Of a stretch of DNA of 55,644 nucleotides, positions 41,835 to 50,529 are shown piece after piece (positions within the stretch are counted from its first letter, which is position 1; each line of letters begins with the position of its first letter). The notes below the pieces were generated by a model. The model was given only the letters and a program-made list of their open reading frames with translations, did not search any database and was not told the DNA's origin. Position numbers and translations under genes: made by a program. The stretch covers positions 1-55,644 of the forward strand of contig DATMTN010000025.1 in assembly GCA_035564115.1 (NCBI GenBank), in the 5' to 3' direction. Source of the stretch: JACMPA01 sp035564115 (GTDB lineage: Bacteria; Patescibacteriota; Saccharimonadia; Saccharimonadales; UBA4665).

Positions 41835-43019
41835 CTAGAATGTACCAGTTGCAATCAGTGATTCGTCAGCAGTGTAGACACCGGCAGGGGTGGTCGCAGC
41901 TGCTTCGGCATCGAAGTTCAGAACACCATTCAGGTCTGCTGATGCGCCTCCGGTGGTGTCAGCAAGCTTTGTACCACCGCCAGTTGTTACCTGGTTACCA
42001 ACAGTAGTGTCGTCCATGGCGTAATCCGTAGTGTTGTATGGAGCGGTAGGAGTCAGTGTACCAAGCGTACTACCGATGGCCGTGTCGGCGGCCACGTTGA
42101 CGCCGAACAGTGCCTGATTAGCCGTCGTAAGTGAGCTTGGCGTTATACCGATACCCCCGATTGGACATAGGTCAGTACCACCATTACGGCTGAGGCCGCT
42201 ACAAGTGTTGTGGGTCTTCATTTTAATGACCGCACCAGTCAAAGCATTAGTAGAAACTTGGAAGAAGGCCGTGTCACTACTCCCTGTGCCGTTCGCCGTG
42301 CTCAACACCTTTGGTGTACCACTACCCAGGACGACGCTGACACCAGGGGTGAGACCGCCACAGCCGGCAGTGCTAATGGTCGTCTTGTTGATACAAAAGG
42401 TCAGTGTCTCCATGACGGTAGCACTCACGTTAATGAGTGGAACGGTTGAGAGCGCAAACCCACCATAGTCCAGGTCGTTACCGATGCTCGTAACCGATGT
42501 GTAAGTACCGTAGGTGTTGTTTGAGTACGTATAAACACGAGCCCAAAAAGTTCCGGTGAAGGTAGGGTTTTTTACGCCGCTTAAGGTGAACGTAACTGAA
42601 GAAGTACCGAGAGCATTAGTACCACTAGCGTCGTTCAGTAGAACTGTCGTGTTAGAAGGTGTTGCAGTACCTGCGCCGGTGTGGTCGATTACCCAACCAG
42701 TAGCAGGGGTAACTGACAGCGTAGCTGTATGCGTATCAATAGAGGTACCATCAGTTATACAACTGCCGCTAATAATAGAACTGTTGTTACAGAAATCAAT
42801 GACGATACTTTCAGCTGCTGTTGTTTGTGGAGTGAAGGTAACTACATAGTCTACGCCAGTCTGACTAGGAGTAGAGTCACTCATCTCAATACTTCGTGTC
42901 TGAACCTGAGAGTCGGCACTTACGAAGGGCGATACCAGAGGTACCAAAGCGCCAAGAGCTACCACCACTGCGGCGGCAAGCGATCCAGCGCGGCTGACTG
43001 CTTTACGTTTGATACTCAT
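41835..43019 (-). CDS. Secreted surface beta protein 2 (paralogue)
   Basis: The 394-residue protein has a signal peptide ending near FVSA (residue 35) and RSIEMSDSTPSQTGVDYVVT as its opening strand, close to the paralogue downstream. A Cys pair (DFCNNS, GSCITD) follows, then a second Cys pair (FCINKT, AGCGG), and a C-terminal domain with LFGVNVAAD that ends at GVYTADESLIATGTF. AAGGAG precedes ATG. It is likely the first gene of the unit, with protein 3 cotranscribed. Confidence 0.75.
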   Translation of the reverse strand: MSIKRKAVSRAGSLAAAVVVALGALVPLVSPFVSADSQVQTRSIEMSDSTPSQTGVDYVVTFTPQTTAAESIVIDFCNNSSIISGSCITDGTSIDTHTATLSVTPATGWVIDHTGAGTATPSNTTVLLNDASGTNALGTSSVTFTLSGVKNPTFTGTFWARVYTYSNNTYGTYTSVTSIGNDLDYGGFALSTVPLINVSATVMETLTFCINKTTISTAGCGGLTPGVSVVLGSGTPKVLSTANGTGSSDTAFFQVSTNALTGAVIKMKTHNTCSGLSRNGGTDLCPIGGIGITPSSLTTANQALFGVNVAADTAIGSTLGTLTPTAPYNTTDYAMDDTTVGNQVTTGGGTKLADTTGGASADLNGVLNFDAEAAATTPAGVYTADESLIATGTF

Positions 43020-43069
43020 CTCTATTTTCTCCTTATTTTTGTTTCTGTTTTAAGGTGTTATATGACCAA

Positions 43070-43098
43070 ATCATACCATGAGCGTTATAGACGAGCAA
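43070..43098 (-). promoter_or_regulatory. Promoter of surface protein 2
   Basis: On the minus strand TTGCTC, 17 nt ending in TGG, then TATGAT: a strong extended -10 promoter, with a leader of about 44 nt and a full Shine-Dalgarno. Confidence 0.75.
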
Positions 43099-43151
43099 CA
43101 CTATTTGTAGGCTAAACGTTGACTAATCTACAACTTGCCTTCCGACACATT

Positions 43152-43934
43152 CTAAAATGTAGCGGTTGCAACCAGTGACTGACGCATAGTGTATGCGCCG
43201 CCGGGCGTGACGCCCGAGATATTGAAGAGATACGAAATAGTATAGTCGGTCTCGCCAGAGCTTTGGCTGCTGCTGGCAATGATGTCACTGTCATTATATT
43301 GATAAGCATCGGCTGTGTTGTAACCAGGGGCTGCGTCCCCATGCGAGAATGTGCTGTCGGGTGCCTGGCTGGGGTTGGCACCCAGACCACCGTTACAGCC
43401 ACCGTGACCGTCGAAACCAGACGGCGTAGTGTTAGATGGACAGCCGTTGGCAACTAGGTTCATGCCAAACTGCTCGGTACCCGTCGATGAGTTAGCGGCG
43501 GCGGTTAGGAGGCTCAACACATGACTAGCGTTGGTGGGGCCGGGCGAGCTGGTGCGGACGACATAGCCGCTGGCCAGGTAACTCTTGACCGAGAAAGTGG
43601 CACTCGCAACTTTGGTAGAAGTCGTAGTTAACTGACCTACATTAATATTGGCAACCGGTACTATCATCTCCAGCGAATTATCACGCGCCGTGTTGTTACC
43701 GGCCTGTATCTGGTAGCTCGCGCTGCTGGAATTGCCGACGGCCGTCTCACCTGCCGTCTGCTTACTACAGTAGTTACTCGAACAAGCATTCAGTTCGCCA
43801 CCACTGCCAAAGAACGTTTCATCTACACCATAGTGAGCCGACGACGACTGCACGGCCGACACCGTGCCGCTCGCAGCACATATCACGAGTATGCCCAACA
43901 GGAGTGAATGCAGTCCCTTTTTGTATTGCCTCAT
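43152..43934 (-). CDS. Secreted surface beta protein 1 (divergent paralogue)
   Basis: The 260-residue protein has a signal peptide (KKGLHSLLLGILVICAASG), a Ser/Asn-rich start with two Cys pairs (LNACSSNYCSKQ) and a C-terminal domain shared with protein 3: QFGMNLVANGCPSN, a GYNTADAYQYND segment, DYTISYLFN, and an end at AYTMRQSLVATATF. It lacks the RSIE[LM] N-terminal domain. The start MRQYKKG follows a TTGCTT-17-GACAAT promoter with 10 nt between; a longer in-frame reading would start before that box. Confidence 0.7.
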   Translation of the reverse strand: MRQYKKGLHSLLLGILVICAASGTVSAVQSSSAHYGVDETFFGSGGELNACSSNYCSKQTAGETAVGNSSSASYQIQAGNNTARDNSLEMIVPVANINVGQLTTTSTKVASATFSVKSYLASGYVVRTSSPGPTNASHVLSLLTAAANSSTGTEQFGMNLVANGCPSNTTPSGFDGHGGCNGGLGANPSQAPDSTFSHGDAAPGYNTADAYQYNDSDIIASSSQSSGETDYTISYLFNISGVTPGGAYTMRQSLVATATF

Positions 43935-44029
43935 TCTACTTTCTATTGTCCTAGAGGTATGCCCAAAAAGCAATTCCGTTTACGCTTTTGATCTGTTGGT
44001 GGTATCATGAAGGAAAGATAACAGGTGGT

Positions 44030-44995
44030 ATGGCAGACGAACAGCAAAATACTGGTAGCACTACCGGTGACGGCGAATCGCTAGAGGGTGCGGCAGCATC
44101 GGCCCAACCGGCGACTCCCGAGCAGGCCGGTGACAACAAGGACCAGAAGAAGAAAAGGAAAGGCGGTGGCATCTTTAAGAAGTTCAGCGTCTACTTGCTC
44201 ATGTTCGTGCTGGTCATATTACTTGCCGTCATGGTAGTAGTTGGGACCTACCTGCGCAGCCACACCAAGACCAACACCAAGATTAATACCCAGAACTTGA
44301 CCCAGAGTGACCTGACACAGCTTGGCCAGAGCGACGTGACCGTCGGCGATGCCAAACAAGTGCTCAACGTACAGAGCAATGCGGTCTTCGCCGGCCAAGT
44401 CCTCGTCCGCAGCGACTTACAGGTAGCCGGCAAGCTGCAAGTCGGCGGTAGCCTATCGCTCACTGGCATTCAAGTATCTGGCGACAGCGTCTTTGATCAG
44501 ATCCAAGTAAACAAGAACCTGCAGGTGGCTGGCGATACGGCCGTCCAGGGCCAGTTGACTGTGGCAAAAAGTATCTCTGTAAATGGCGGTGGCACCTTTA
44601 ACGGTCCACTGACCGCACCATCACTGACTGTTAACACCCTGCAGCTCAATGGCGACATTATCTTCTCGCACCACATTACCGCTGGTGGTGTAAACCCCGG
44701 CCGTACAAGTGGTAACGCCTTGGGCGGCGGCGGCACCTCATCTGTTAGTGGCTCCGACACCGCCGGGTCTATCACTATTAACACCGGTAGCAATCCGAGT
44801 ACTGGCTGCTTTATAACGGTTAACTTTGCCAGCAAATATAGCTCGACACCACATGTCGTGGCCTCGCCTATCGATGCGGCTGCCGGCGGCCTGGCCTGGT
44901 ATGTTACCCGCACGACGAGTAGTTTTAGCGTCTGTAGTAACAGCGCGCCACCGGGCAACGCCAGCTTTGGCTTCGACTACATCATTTTTGACTAG
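44030..44995 (+). CDS. Membrane-anchored beta-repeat fibre protein
   Basis: The 321-residue protein has a cytoplasmic polar and basic start, one membrane helix (FSVYLLMFVLVILLAVMVVV), then imperfect repeats of about 17-20 residues (VLVRSDLQVAGKLQVGGSLS, VNKNLQVAGDTAVQGQLTV) like bactofilin or tail-fibre beta-helices. A C-terminal head follows, with a Cys pair (STGCFITV, FSVCSNS) and ending FGFDYIIFD. It should project from the surface. An extended -10 (TGG TATCAT, 44003-44008) starts a short leader. It is divergent from the three secreted paralogues, sharing their locus. Confidence 0.75.
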   Translation: MADEQQNTGSTTGDGESLEGAAASAQPATPEQAGDNKDQKKKRKGGGIFKKFSVYLLMFVLVILLAVMVVVGTYLRSHTKTNTKINTQNLTQSDLTQLGQSDVTVGDAKQVLNVQSNAVFAGQVLVRSDLQVAGKLQVGGSLSLTGIQVSGDSVFDQIQVNKNLQVAGDTAVQGQLTVAKSISVNGGGTFNGPLTAPSLTVNTLQLNGDIIFSHHITAGGVNPGRTSGNALGGGGTSSVSGSDTAGSITINTGSNPSTGCFITVNFASKYSSTPHVVASPIDAAAGGLAWYVTRTTSSFSVCSNSAPPGNASFGFDYIIFD

Positions 44996-45154
44996 TAATT
45001 CAGGCCTGGTCGGCAGCTTCGGGAAGAGCAGCAGCGATTCGCCCACGACGAATGCGGATTTAGTTCGCAAGCTGCGATGATGATTCGAACATAGTGAGAA
45101 ACATATGCCAGCCAGAGGGATCCCACGATAGTGGGCCGCGCATGGGTGTCTCGA
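44996..45154. other. Convergent intergenic region with hairpin
   Basis: This 159-bp stretch lies between the fibre gene and atpC, which converge. I see no gene. CCCAC-GATA-GTGGG (45122-45135) may end the atp transcript but has no U tract. Other pairings (GCAGC with GCTGC) are weak. Confidence 0.4.
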
Positions 45155-45457
45155 TTAGATGTCGAGGAAGACGGTGACTTGGTCGGCTTTGACGTGCATG
45201 ATACCGCCGTTAATAGGTATGATCTGATCGTCTTGGCCTTCAACACGAATAGTCAGATCACACGGCTCGAGGAGTGTAATGAAGTTGTGGTGCTTGGGCA
45301 GGATGTCGAACTCTCCAGTTTTACTCTCGGCTGACACACTTGCCGCCAAGCCTTCAAAATAGACCTTGTATGGTGAATAAACTTTGAGCGCCATGTTCTT
45401 CCCAGTCTCTATCTGGGATTCGATCGGCTCACCATCTTTCTTTTCGTCGTCGCCCAT
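45155..45457 (-). CDS. atpC: F-type ATP synthase epsilon subunit, short form
   Basis: The 100-residue protein has a polar N-terminal extension of about 20 residues, then the epsilon beta-sandwich (ALKVYSPYKVYFEG...GEFDILPKHHNFITLLEP). It stops at the end of the sandwich, so the C-terminal helical arm that brakes ATP hydrolysis in other species is missing. The ATG is 2 nt after the atpD stop. Last gene of the operon. Confidence 0.85.
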   Translation of the reverse strand: MGDDEKKDGEPIESQIETGKNMALKVYSPYKVYFEGLAASVSAESKTGEFDILPKHHNFITLLEPCDLTIRVEGQDDQIIPINGGIMHVKADQVTVFLDI

Positions 45458-45459
45458 AC

Positions 45460-46761
45460 CTATACGATAATTTCTTCGATGCTCCTCAGCGTATCATCAC
45501 GACTAAAGAAGTCGCCGGGCACACCAGTGTGCTTGGTCATAACATTCATGTTCTGGGTAAAGTTCTTGATAAGCTTCTTGGCCTTGTTGTAGTCGCTGCG
45601 GTCGGCCGGACTGAGCTCGTTTTCACCAATGATGGCAATGATACCCTTCAGGCTTTCGTACTTCTGGAGCAGCGCCATCACCTGGACACTCAGTACATAG
45701 TGCCGGTCGCCGACAATTTCTGGCGTCAGCAGGCTAGACGTTGTCAGGTTCAAGTCGACAGCCGGGCGAATACCCTGCTCCGCCACTTTACGAGACAGCA
45801 CGATAATTGAGTCCATCTCGTGACCAATGAATTGCACCGCCGGGTCAGACACGTCGTCGGCGGGCACGTAGATAGTCTGGACTGAGGTGATGGAGCCATT
45901 TTCGTTAGAACTCAAGCGGTCCTGGAGCGTTTTTACATCAGAGAAAATAGTCGGCTCATAACCACCTTCGTTTGGCACTTGATCCAGAATGGTCGATAGC
46001 TCGTTACGTGCCTGGACATAACGGAACATGTTGTCGGCGAAGAATAGCACATCTTTCTTCTGCTCGTCGCGGAAGTGTTCGGCAGCAGCGGTGGCCGAAA
46101 TACCAATAAGGGAACGCTGGACAGGATTCTCGTTCATCTGAGCAAAGAACATCACCGTGCTCTTCAGTAGGTCGTTCTCTCGCAGGGTGTCCCAGAGCTC
46201 GTGACCCTCACGAATACGCTCTCCAATACCAGTAAAGAACGACAGACCGGAGCCGCTGCGGGCGATGTTGTTAATTAGCTCCATGGTCACCACGGTCTTA
46301 CCGACACCAGCACCACCAATGACACCAATCTTACGGCCCTTCACGAATGGTGTAAAGAAGTCCATAACCTTGATACCTGTTTCCAGGATTTCCGGCTTAG
46401 CAATCTCGAAGTTGGTACTGCGCGGTGGCAGCTTCATGACATCTTTGCGCGGAACGCTTGGATCAACTGGCTCACCACCGTCAAGTGGGTCACCCAAGGC
46501 GTTCATGATACGTCCAATGGTTGGCTCACCCAATGGCACTTCAATTCCCTTAAAGGTACGCTGTACCGTCATGCCCTTGGTCATACGTTTGTCGGTCCGG
46601 ATGTTCAGGCAGAAGGCAATGCCACCCGGTTCTAGGTGATCGACCAGCAGAGTCGTGTTAAAGCCATTGTCTACTACGACCAGCTCGTTGACACTTGGTG
46701 GATCGTCGTCGAAGCGGGCCCGGACAATCAGGTCTTTCATGGATACTAGTACACCTGGCAT
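45460..46761 (-). CDS. atpD: F-type ATP synthase beta subunit
   Basis: The catalytic subunit has 433 residues, a little short. Walker A is GGAGVGKTV; the catalytic Glu lies in GERIREGHEL, where GERTREG is usual; DNMFRYVQ replaces DNIYRY; and PAVDLNLTTS replaces the conserved PAVDPLDSTS. It is clearly beta but divergent, as expected for CPR. The ATG overlaps the atpG stop (TAATG), with GGGAGGG inside atpG as the ribosome site. Confidence 0.93.
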   Translation of the reverse strand: MPGVLVSMKDLIVRARFDDDPPSVNELVVVDNGFNTTLLVDHLEPGGIAFCLNIRTDKRMTKGMTVQRTFKGIEVPLGEPTIGRIMNALGDPLDGGEPVDPSVPRKDVMKLPPRSTNFEIAKPEILETGIKVMDFFTPFVKGRKIGVIGGAGVGKTVVTMELINNIARSGSGLSFFTGIGERIREGHELWDTLRENDLLKSTVMFFAQMNENPVQRSLIGISATAAAEHFRDEQKKDVLFFADNMFRYVQARNELSTILDQVPNEGGYEPTIFSDVKTLQDRLSSNENGSITSVQTIYVPADDVSDPAVQFIGHEMDSIIVLSRKVAEQGIRPAVDLNLTTSSLLTPEIVGDRHYVLSVQVMALLQKYESLKGIIAIIGENELSPADRSDYNKAKKLIKNFTQNMNVMTKHTGVPGDFFSRDDTLRSIEEIIV

Positions 46762-47624
46762 TATGCAGCCCTCCCGGCACCAGCCTTTTTCATACCATTA
46801 ATGATCTCTTTCAAACGTTCATCTTTGATTGCCCGGCGGGCACGGTTATAGTCCATATGCAACTCCTGGCGTGACTCATCGGCCCGCTGGTGCGAGGCGG
46901 TCATGGCTTTGAACCGGCTAGCATACTGTGCCAGCTTAGAGCTTAGGATGAGCTGGCTAATAGAAATCTGCATCATAGAACGCTCCAAGTGAGCGGCCAC
47001 ACCGAAGCTGTCCGGCTCGAAGATATAGGTTTCCTCACTAATGACCTCGTCTGGATCATCGGACTGGGCACCCTGACTCTTGACGGCACTCGCAAGTTCG
47101 ATTCGCTTCACTTCCTGACTCATGAGTGAAATGTACTCGGCATAATAGATGCTCGCCGTCTTGTACTGCTGCACCTCGCGCACGATCGGTACGACGTTAA
47201 TATTCTGATCTTTGGCCGGTAGTTTGAAGTACTTTTTGAACGCGATGCCCCGCTGACTAAGCTGAATCGCGCCGTGGTGACCGATGACGATTATGTCGTT
47301 CTTGTTTTTGTCGTAGTTCTCGAGCACGAGTTTCAGAATTTTCTGGTCAATGTCACCGCTAAAGCCACCTTCGGCCGTAATCATAATCATCAGTTCCTTC
47401 TGAATAACTGGTGTCTGGCCCTCGTCACGACCAAAGCTAAACAGCGCGTCCACCCGCAGCTGACTATAGATTTTCCAAAGTGCATCAAAAAATTTGGTCG
47501 CTTCAAGTACCTGGTTTTTGGTCTGGGCGATCTTCATGCTCGCAATGCCCTCAAAGGCGCTAGTAAGTTCCACCAAGGTTGCCATCGAGACCTCCTCGAG
47601 CGCAATTTCATTTGGACGTTTCAT
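46761..47624 (-). CDS. atpG: F-type ATP synthase gamma subunit
   Basis: The rotor shaft has 287 residues. The N-terminal coiled-coil helix (TSAFEGIASMKIAQTKNQVL) and the C-terminal one (SRFKAMTASHQRADESRQEL) are visible around a Rossmann-like middle with ITAEGGFSGDIDQKIL. A 30-residue acidic loop (QSDDPDEVISEE) is unusual. It overlaps atpA by one base (TGATG). Confidence 0.92.
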   Translation of the reverse strand: MKRPNEIALEEVSMATLVELTSAFEGIASMKIAQTKNQVLEATKFFDALWKIYSQLRVDALFSFGRDEGQTPVIQKELMIMITAEGGFSGDIDQKILKLVLENYDKNKNDIIVIGHHGAIQLSQRGIAFKKYFKLPAKDQNINVVPIVREVQQYKTASIYYAEYISLMSQEVKRIELASAVKSQGAQSDDPDEVISEETYIFEPDSFGVAAHLERSMMQISISQLILSSKLAQYASRFKAMTASHQRADESRQELHMDYNRARRAIKDERLKEIINGMKKAGAGRAA

Positions 47625-49243
47625 CAGGCTTTAGCCTCCGCTGGCTCTTTGACTACTTCAGCTGGTTTTTCCTCGGACTTTTCGTCCTTCTTATCCTCTT
47701 TTTTGTCTTCTTTCTTCTTATCTTTGTCGGACTTCTTGTCATCCTTGGCGTCGGTCGGTGGAGCTGGAGCTTCTTCCTTTGGCTCCTCTGGTGGCGGTGG
47801 TAATTTCGCGACCTTAGACTTCAAATCATCGCGTATCGCATCGTACTCTTCGTCTTTGGTAATGCGCTTCCCAAATTCATTAGCAGCCAGTTTGAGTGCG
47901 GCAACATCGAGTTCAGCCCCCTCTTCGAGGTTAAGCGTGATATCCATCATGAGCTGCTGAGCCATCAACGAGAAAGTATCGGTAGGACTCTGCGTCAGCA
48001 CCTTAAAAATGTTAGTACCGACTTCCAGGGCGTGCTTTGCCTCGGCACCAAGTTCCGAACCAAAGTGAGAAAATTCCTCAGCCTGGCGATAATCAGCGAG
48101 CAGCTTCAATGTTCGGGCAGCCAAATCTTTTTGGCGTTTATTGTGACCGACACCGCCGGCACGGGTCACCGATAGCCCCATGCTCACAGCCGGGCGGATA
48201 CCGGCACGGAAGGTGGTCATATCGAGAATCCATTGACCGTCAGTGATAGACATAATGTTCGTTGGTAGGTAGGCGGTGATGTCGCCGTTGGCAGCGTGCA
48301 CGACCGGTACACTGGTGAGTGTTTTACCATTGCGGTCCAAACGACCAGCGCGCTCGAGCAAGCTCGAGTGGGCATAGAACATATCACCAGGGTAGGAGTC
48401 ACGACCTGGACTGACACCAGAGAGCAGAGCAACTTCTCGGTAGGCATGGGCGTGTGACGTTAAGTCATCGTAGACGATAATAGTATCCTGATCGCACTTC
48501 TGCCACAGGTACTCAGCCAGGCTACATGCCACATATGGCGCAATGTAACTCATAATCAGCGACTCGAACATGGTCGACACGACGACGATGGCTTTCTCCA
48601 TGCCGCCACCCTCGTTCAAACGGGTCAGCAAGGTATCAATATCACTACGGCGCTTGGCAATCAGGCAGTAGACCACGATCTGGTCGGTGTTCTTCTGGTT
48701 GATAGCCAACTGGGTCACAATAGTACTTTTACCGGATTTGCTGTCACCGAGCAGCGCCATACGCTGGCCACGTACCATCGGGAATAGCGCATCGATAGCC
48801 GTTACGCCTGACTCCAGCTGATCCTCGACCAACTTACGTTCATACAGTGGGGGTGCCGTGTTGAATACCGGCCATGATGCCGAAGCTGCAATCGGACCCT
48901 TGCCGTCAATCGGGTCACCTGTGACGGACACAACACGACCGATAAAGTCCTTGCCGACCTTACAAACCAGCTCCTGGTGCTGCACGACAGCCACCATACC
49001 AACACGAAGCATGTCTGAGCCTAGGTGCAGAATTGTCACCATATTCTCACTCACCTGGTGTACGAAGCCCTTGCTACCGTCCTCGAACATAATCAGGGCG
49101 TGTACCGCGCAGGGCTGAAGGCCAGTCGCTTTCACAAGGAACTTATCGACAGCCACAACTTCACCAACTGGGTTACCGCCAGCGATCAGTTTCTGGAAAT
49201 GCTGACTGTTATTCGGGGTAGTCTGGGCTGCAGCTTCACTCAT
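47624..49243 (-). CDS. atpA: F-type ATP synthase alpha subunit with charged C-terminal tail
   Basis: The non-catalytic subunit has 539 residues. The P-loop reads LLGDSKSGKSTIV instead of GDRQTGKT; other marks are YDDLTSHAHAYREVALLSG and the FRAGIRPAVSMGLSVTRAGG loop. After the normal end (about residue 478) there is a low-complexity tail of some 60 Lys, Glu, Asp and Pro residues (LPPPPEEPKEEAP, then KKEDKKEDKKDEK). The ATG overlaps the atpH stop by 4 nt. Confidence 0.94.
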   Translation of the reverse strand: MSEAAAQTTPNNSQHFQKLIAGGNPVGEVVAVDKFLVKATGLQPCAVHALIMFEDGSKGFVHQVSENMVTILHLGSDMLRVGMVAVVQHQELVCKVGKDFIGRVVSVTGDPIDGKGPIAASASWPVFNTAPPLYERKLVEDQLESGVTAIDALFPMVRGQRMALLGDSKSGKSTIVTQLAINQKNTDQIVVYCLIAKRRSDIDTLLTRLNEGGGMEKAIVVVSTMFESLIMSYIAPYVACSLAEYLWQKCDQDTIIVYDDLTSHAHAYREVALLSGVSPGRDSYPGDMFYAHSSLLERAGRLDRNGKTLTSVPVVHAANGDITAYLPTNIMSITDGQWILDMTTFRAGIRPAVSMGLSVTRAGGVGHNKRQKDLAARTLKLLADYRQAEEFSHFGSELGAEAKHALEVGTNIFKVLTQSPTDTFSLMAQQLMMDITLNLEEGAELDVAALKLAANEFGKRITKDEEYDAIRDDLKSKVAKLPPPPEEPKEEAPAPPTDAKDDKKSDKDKKKEDKKEDKKDEKSEEKPAEVVKEPAEAKA

Positions 49244-49791
49244 GCGGCAACCCCTTGTGGTTGGGGCTGGGCTGGTACTGGCGGATCTGTTGCGAGTGGC
49301 TGGGCAATCGCCTCACGAAGCGTCTGCATGACTACATCGCGCTTCTGGTTCAGTGCCGCACCGAGGGAAAAATCAAAATATTTGTTAGTCGTGCGCAGAA
49401 CACAACCAGCACCGATGTTCGGTTGCAACCCAAAAGTCACCAGTGCGAGCGGGTGAATTTGTTCCCGTAGGTACGAAGTAAGTTTCTCACTGAACTGCGG
49501 TGAGGGATCGGCGCTAAAGCTCATGTGCAAACGAGGAGCGCGCTCACGAACACTCACCAAAAATTGCATAAGTAGTGTGCGGTCCGTGGTTTGCAAGAGG
49601 TTCAGCTTGTTTAGTTCCACCGTCTGTGTAAGTAGCTCGCTCATCTTCGGTAATGCTGTCGCCGTCTGATTCGTACGAATCGCGTTCTGGTTGAGTGCGT
49701 TATCAATCGCTTCCAGCTCACGAATAAGTCGGCCCAGGTCGACTGGACTCGAGACAGCAACCGGTAGTCCAACCATCTTGCTCTCAGCCAC
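49240..49791 (-). CDS. atpH: F-type ATP synthase delta subunit, divergent
   Basis: The 183-residue stator protein is identified mainly by position between b and alpha. The C-terminal part LREQIHPLALVTFGLQPNIG plus GAGCVLRTTNKYFDFSLGA recalls the delta C-terminal fold, and it ends in a Pro/Gln tail. The N-terminal helical domain is weakly conserved. The start is GTG with AAAGGAG in the end of atpF, 2 nt after its stop. Confidence 0.75.
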   Translation of the reverse strand: MAESKMVGLPVAVSSPVDLGRLIRELEAIDNALNQNAIRTNQTATALPKMSELLTQTVELNKLNLLQTTDRTLLMQFLVSVRERAPRLHMSFSADPSPQFSEKLTSYLREQIHPLALVTFGLQPNIGAGCVLRTTNKYFDFSLGAALNQKRDVVMQTLREAIAQPLATDPPVPAQPQPQGVAA

Positions 49792-49793
49792 GA

Positions 49794-50411
49794 CTAAGCT
49801 CCTTTAGTGATGTCATCGATAATTGCCTGTTTATTTTGCTCAATATCAGCCAGGATGAATTCGAGCTGATCGTTGAGGTCAATTTGATTACCAATAGCTG
49901 CCAGGACGTAGTGGTTGATAATATCAGTCATGTTCTGCTCGAAGCGCTGAACCATCTGCTGCTTCTCGGCAACAATTTCTTTCTGAACCTGGTCGCTCAT
50001 GATAGCCCGCTGCTCATCGATAGCGGCATTTGTCTTCTGGATTGAATCGATAGCCAGCTGCTTGGCATCGCTAATCGACTGTTCGTACTTTTCAAATTCC
50101 TCGGTAAGTTTGCGCGTTACCTCAGTTTTCATATACTCGTTGAGCTGGCTGGTCGTCAAACGCAGGTCTTGCTGCAAGAACATGGCATTTTCACCAATGA
50201 TTTTCTCGAAGTGCAGACGTCCCCGGTTTTTGAGCTCCTCGCGAAACTCATCGTTGAAGATGTGCTCGACATCTCTCTTGCCATCCTCGAGCAGCGAATC
50301 CGTTGAGTTACCTCGTGAACCACCGTTGCCGATATGCAGAATAATCCAGACAAAACCAACACCGACAGAGCCGATAAATCCGAGAATTAAGAGTAGCCAC
50401 CAGATTGTCAT
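49794..50411 (-). CDS. atpF: F-type ATP synthase b subunit
   Basis: The 205-residue stator protein has one N-terminal membrane helix (WWLLLILGFIGSVGVGFVWIIL) and a long charged helix rich in Glu, Lys and Gln (about residues 40-175). It is longer than the usual 156. It is the first gene of the atp run here: neither the a nor the c subunit lies upstream. A promoter precedes it at 50445-50475. Confidence 0.85.
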   Translation of the reverse strand: MTIWWLLLILGFIGSVGVGFVWIILHIGNGGSRGNSTDSLLEDGKRDVEHIFNDEFREELKNRGRLHFEKIIGENAMFLQQDLRLTTSQLNEYMKTEVTRKLTEEFEKYEQSISDAKQLAIDSIQKTNAAIDEQRAIMSDQVQKEIVAEKQQMVQRFEQNMTDIINHYVLAAIGNQIDLNDQLEFILADIEQNKQAIIDDITKGA

Positions 50412-50444
50412 TGTTTATATTCTTCCCACCGCATAAATGTACTG

Positions 50445-50475
50445 GTTATATGCGCTTTTTGGATTTTGCTGTCAA
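50445..50475 (-). promoter_or_regulatory. Promoter of the atpFHAGDC operon
   Basis: On the minus strand TTGACA, 19 nt, TATAAC (or CATATA at 17). The predicted leader is about 25-30 nt. The motif CTAACAGGGGTGGTG (50508-50522) lies 33 bp above the -35 and is repeated above the LysM-CHAP promoter. Confidence 0.6.
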
Positions 50476-50529
50476 CAGTTCTGGCAGCGGTTCCGGAAAG
50501 TATGACCCACCACCCCTGTTAGCAAAATG

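Noticed and set aside
44996..45154. tmRNA or other known housekeeping RNA between the fibre gene and atpC
   Set aside because: A TTCGAATC stretch looked like a T loop, but no matching T stem, acceptor stem or tag frame could be assembled.
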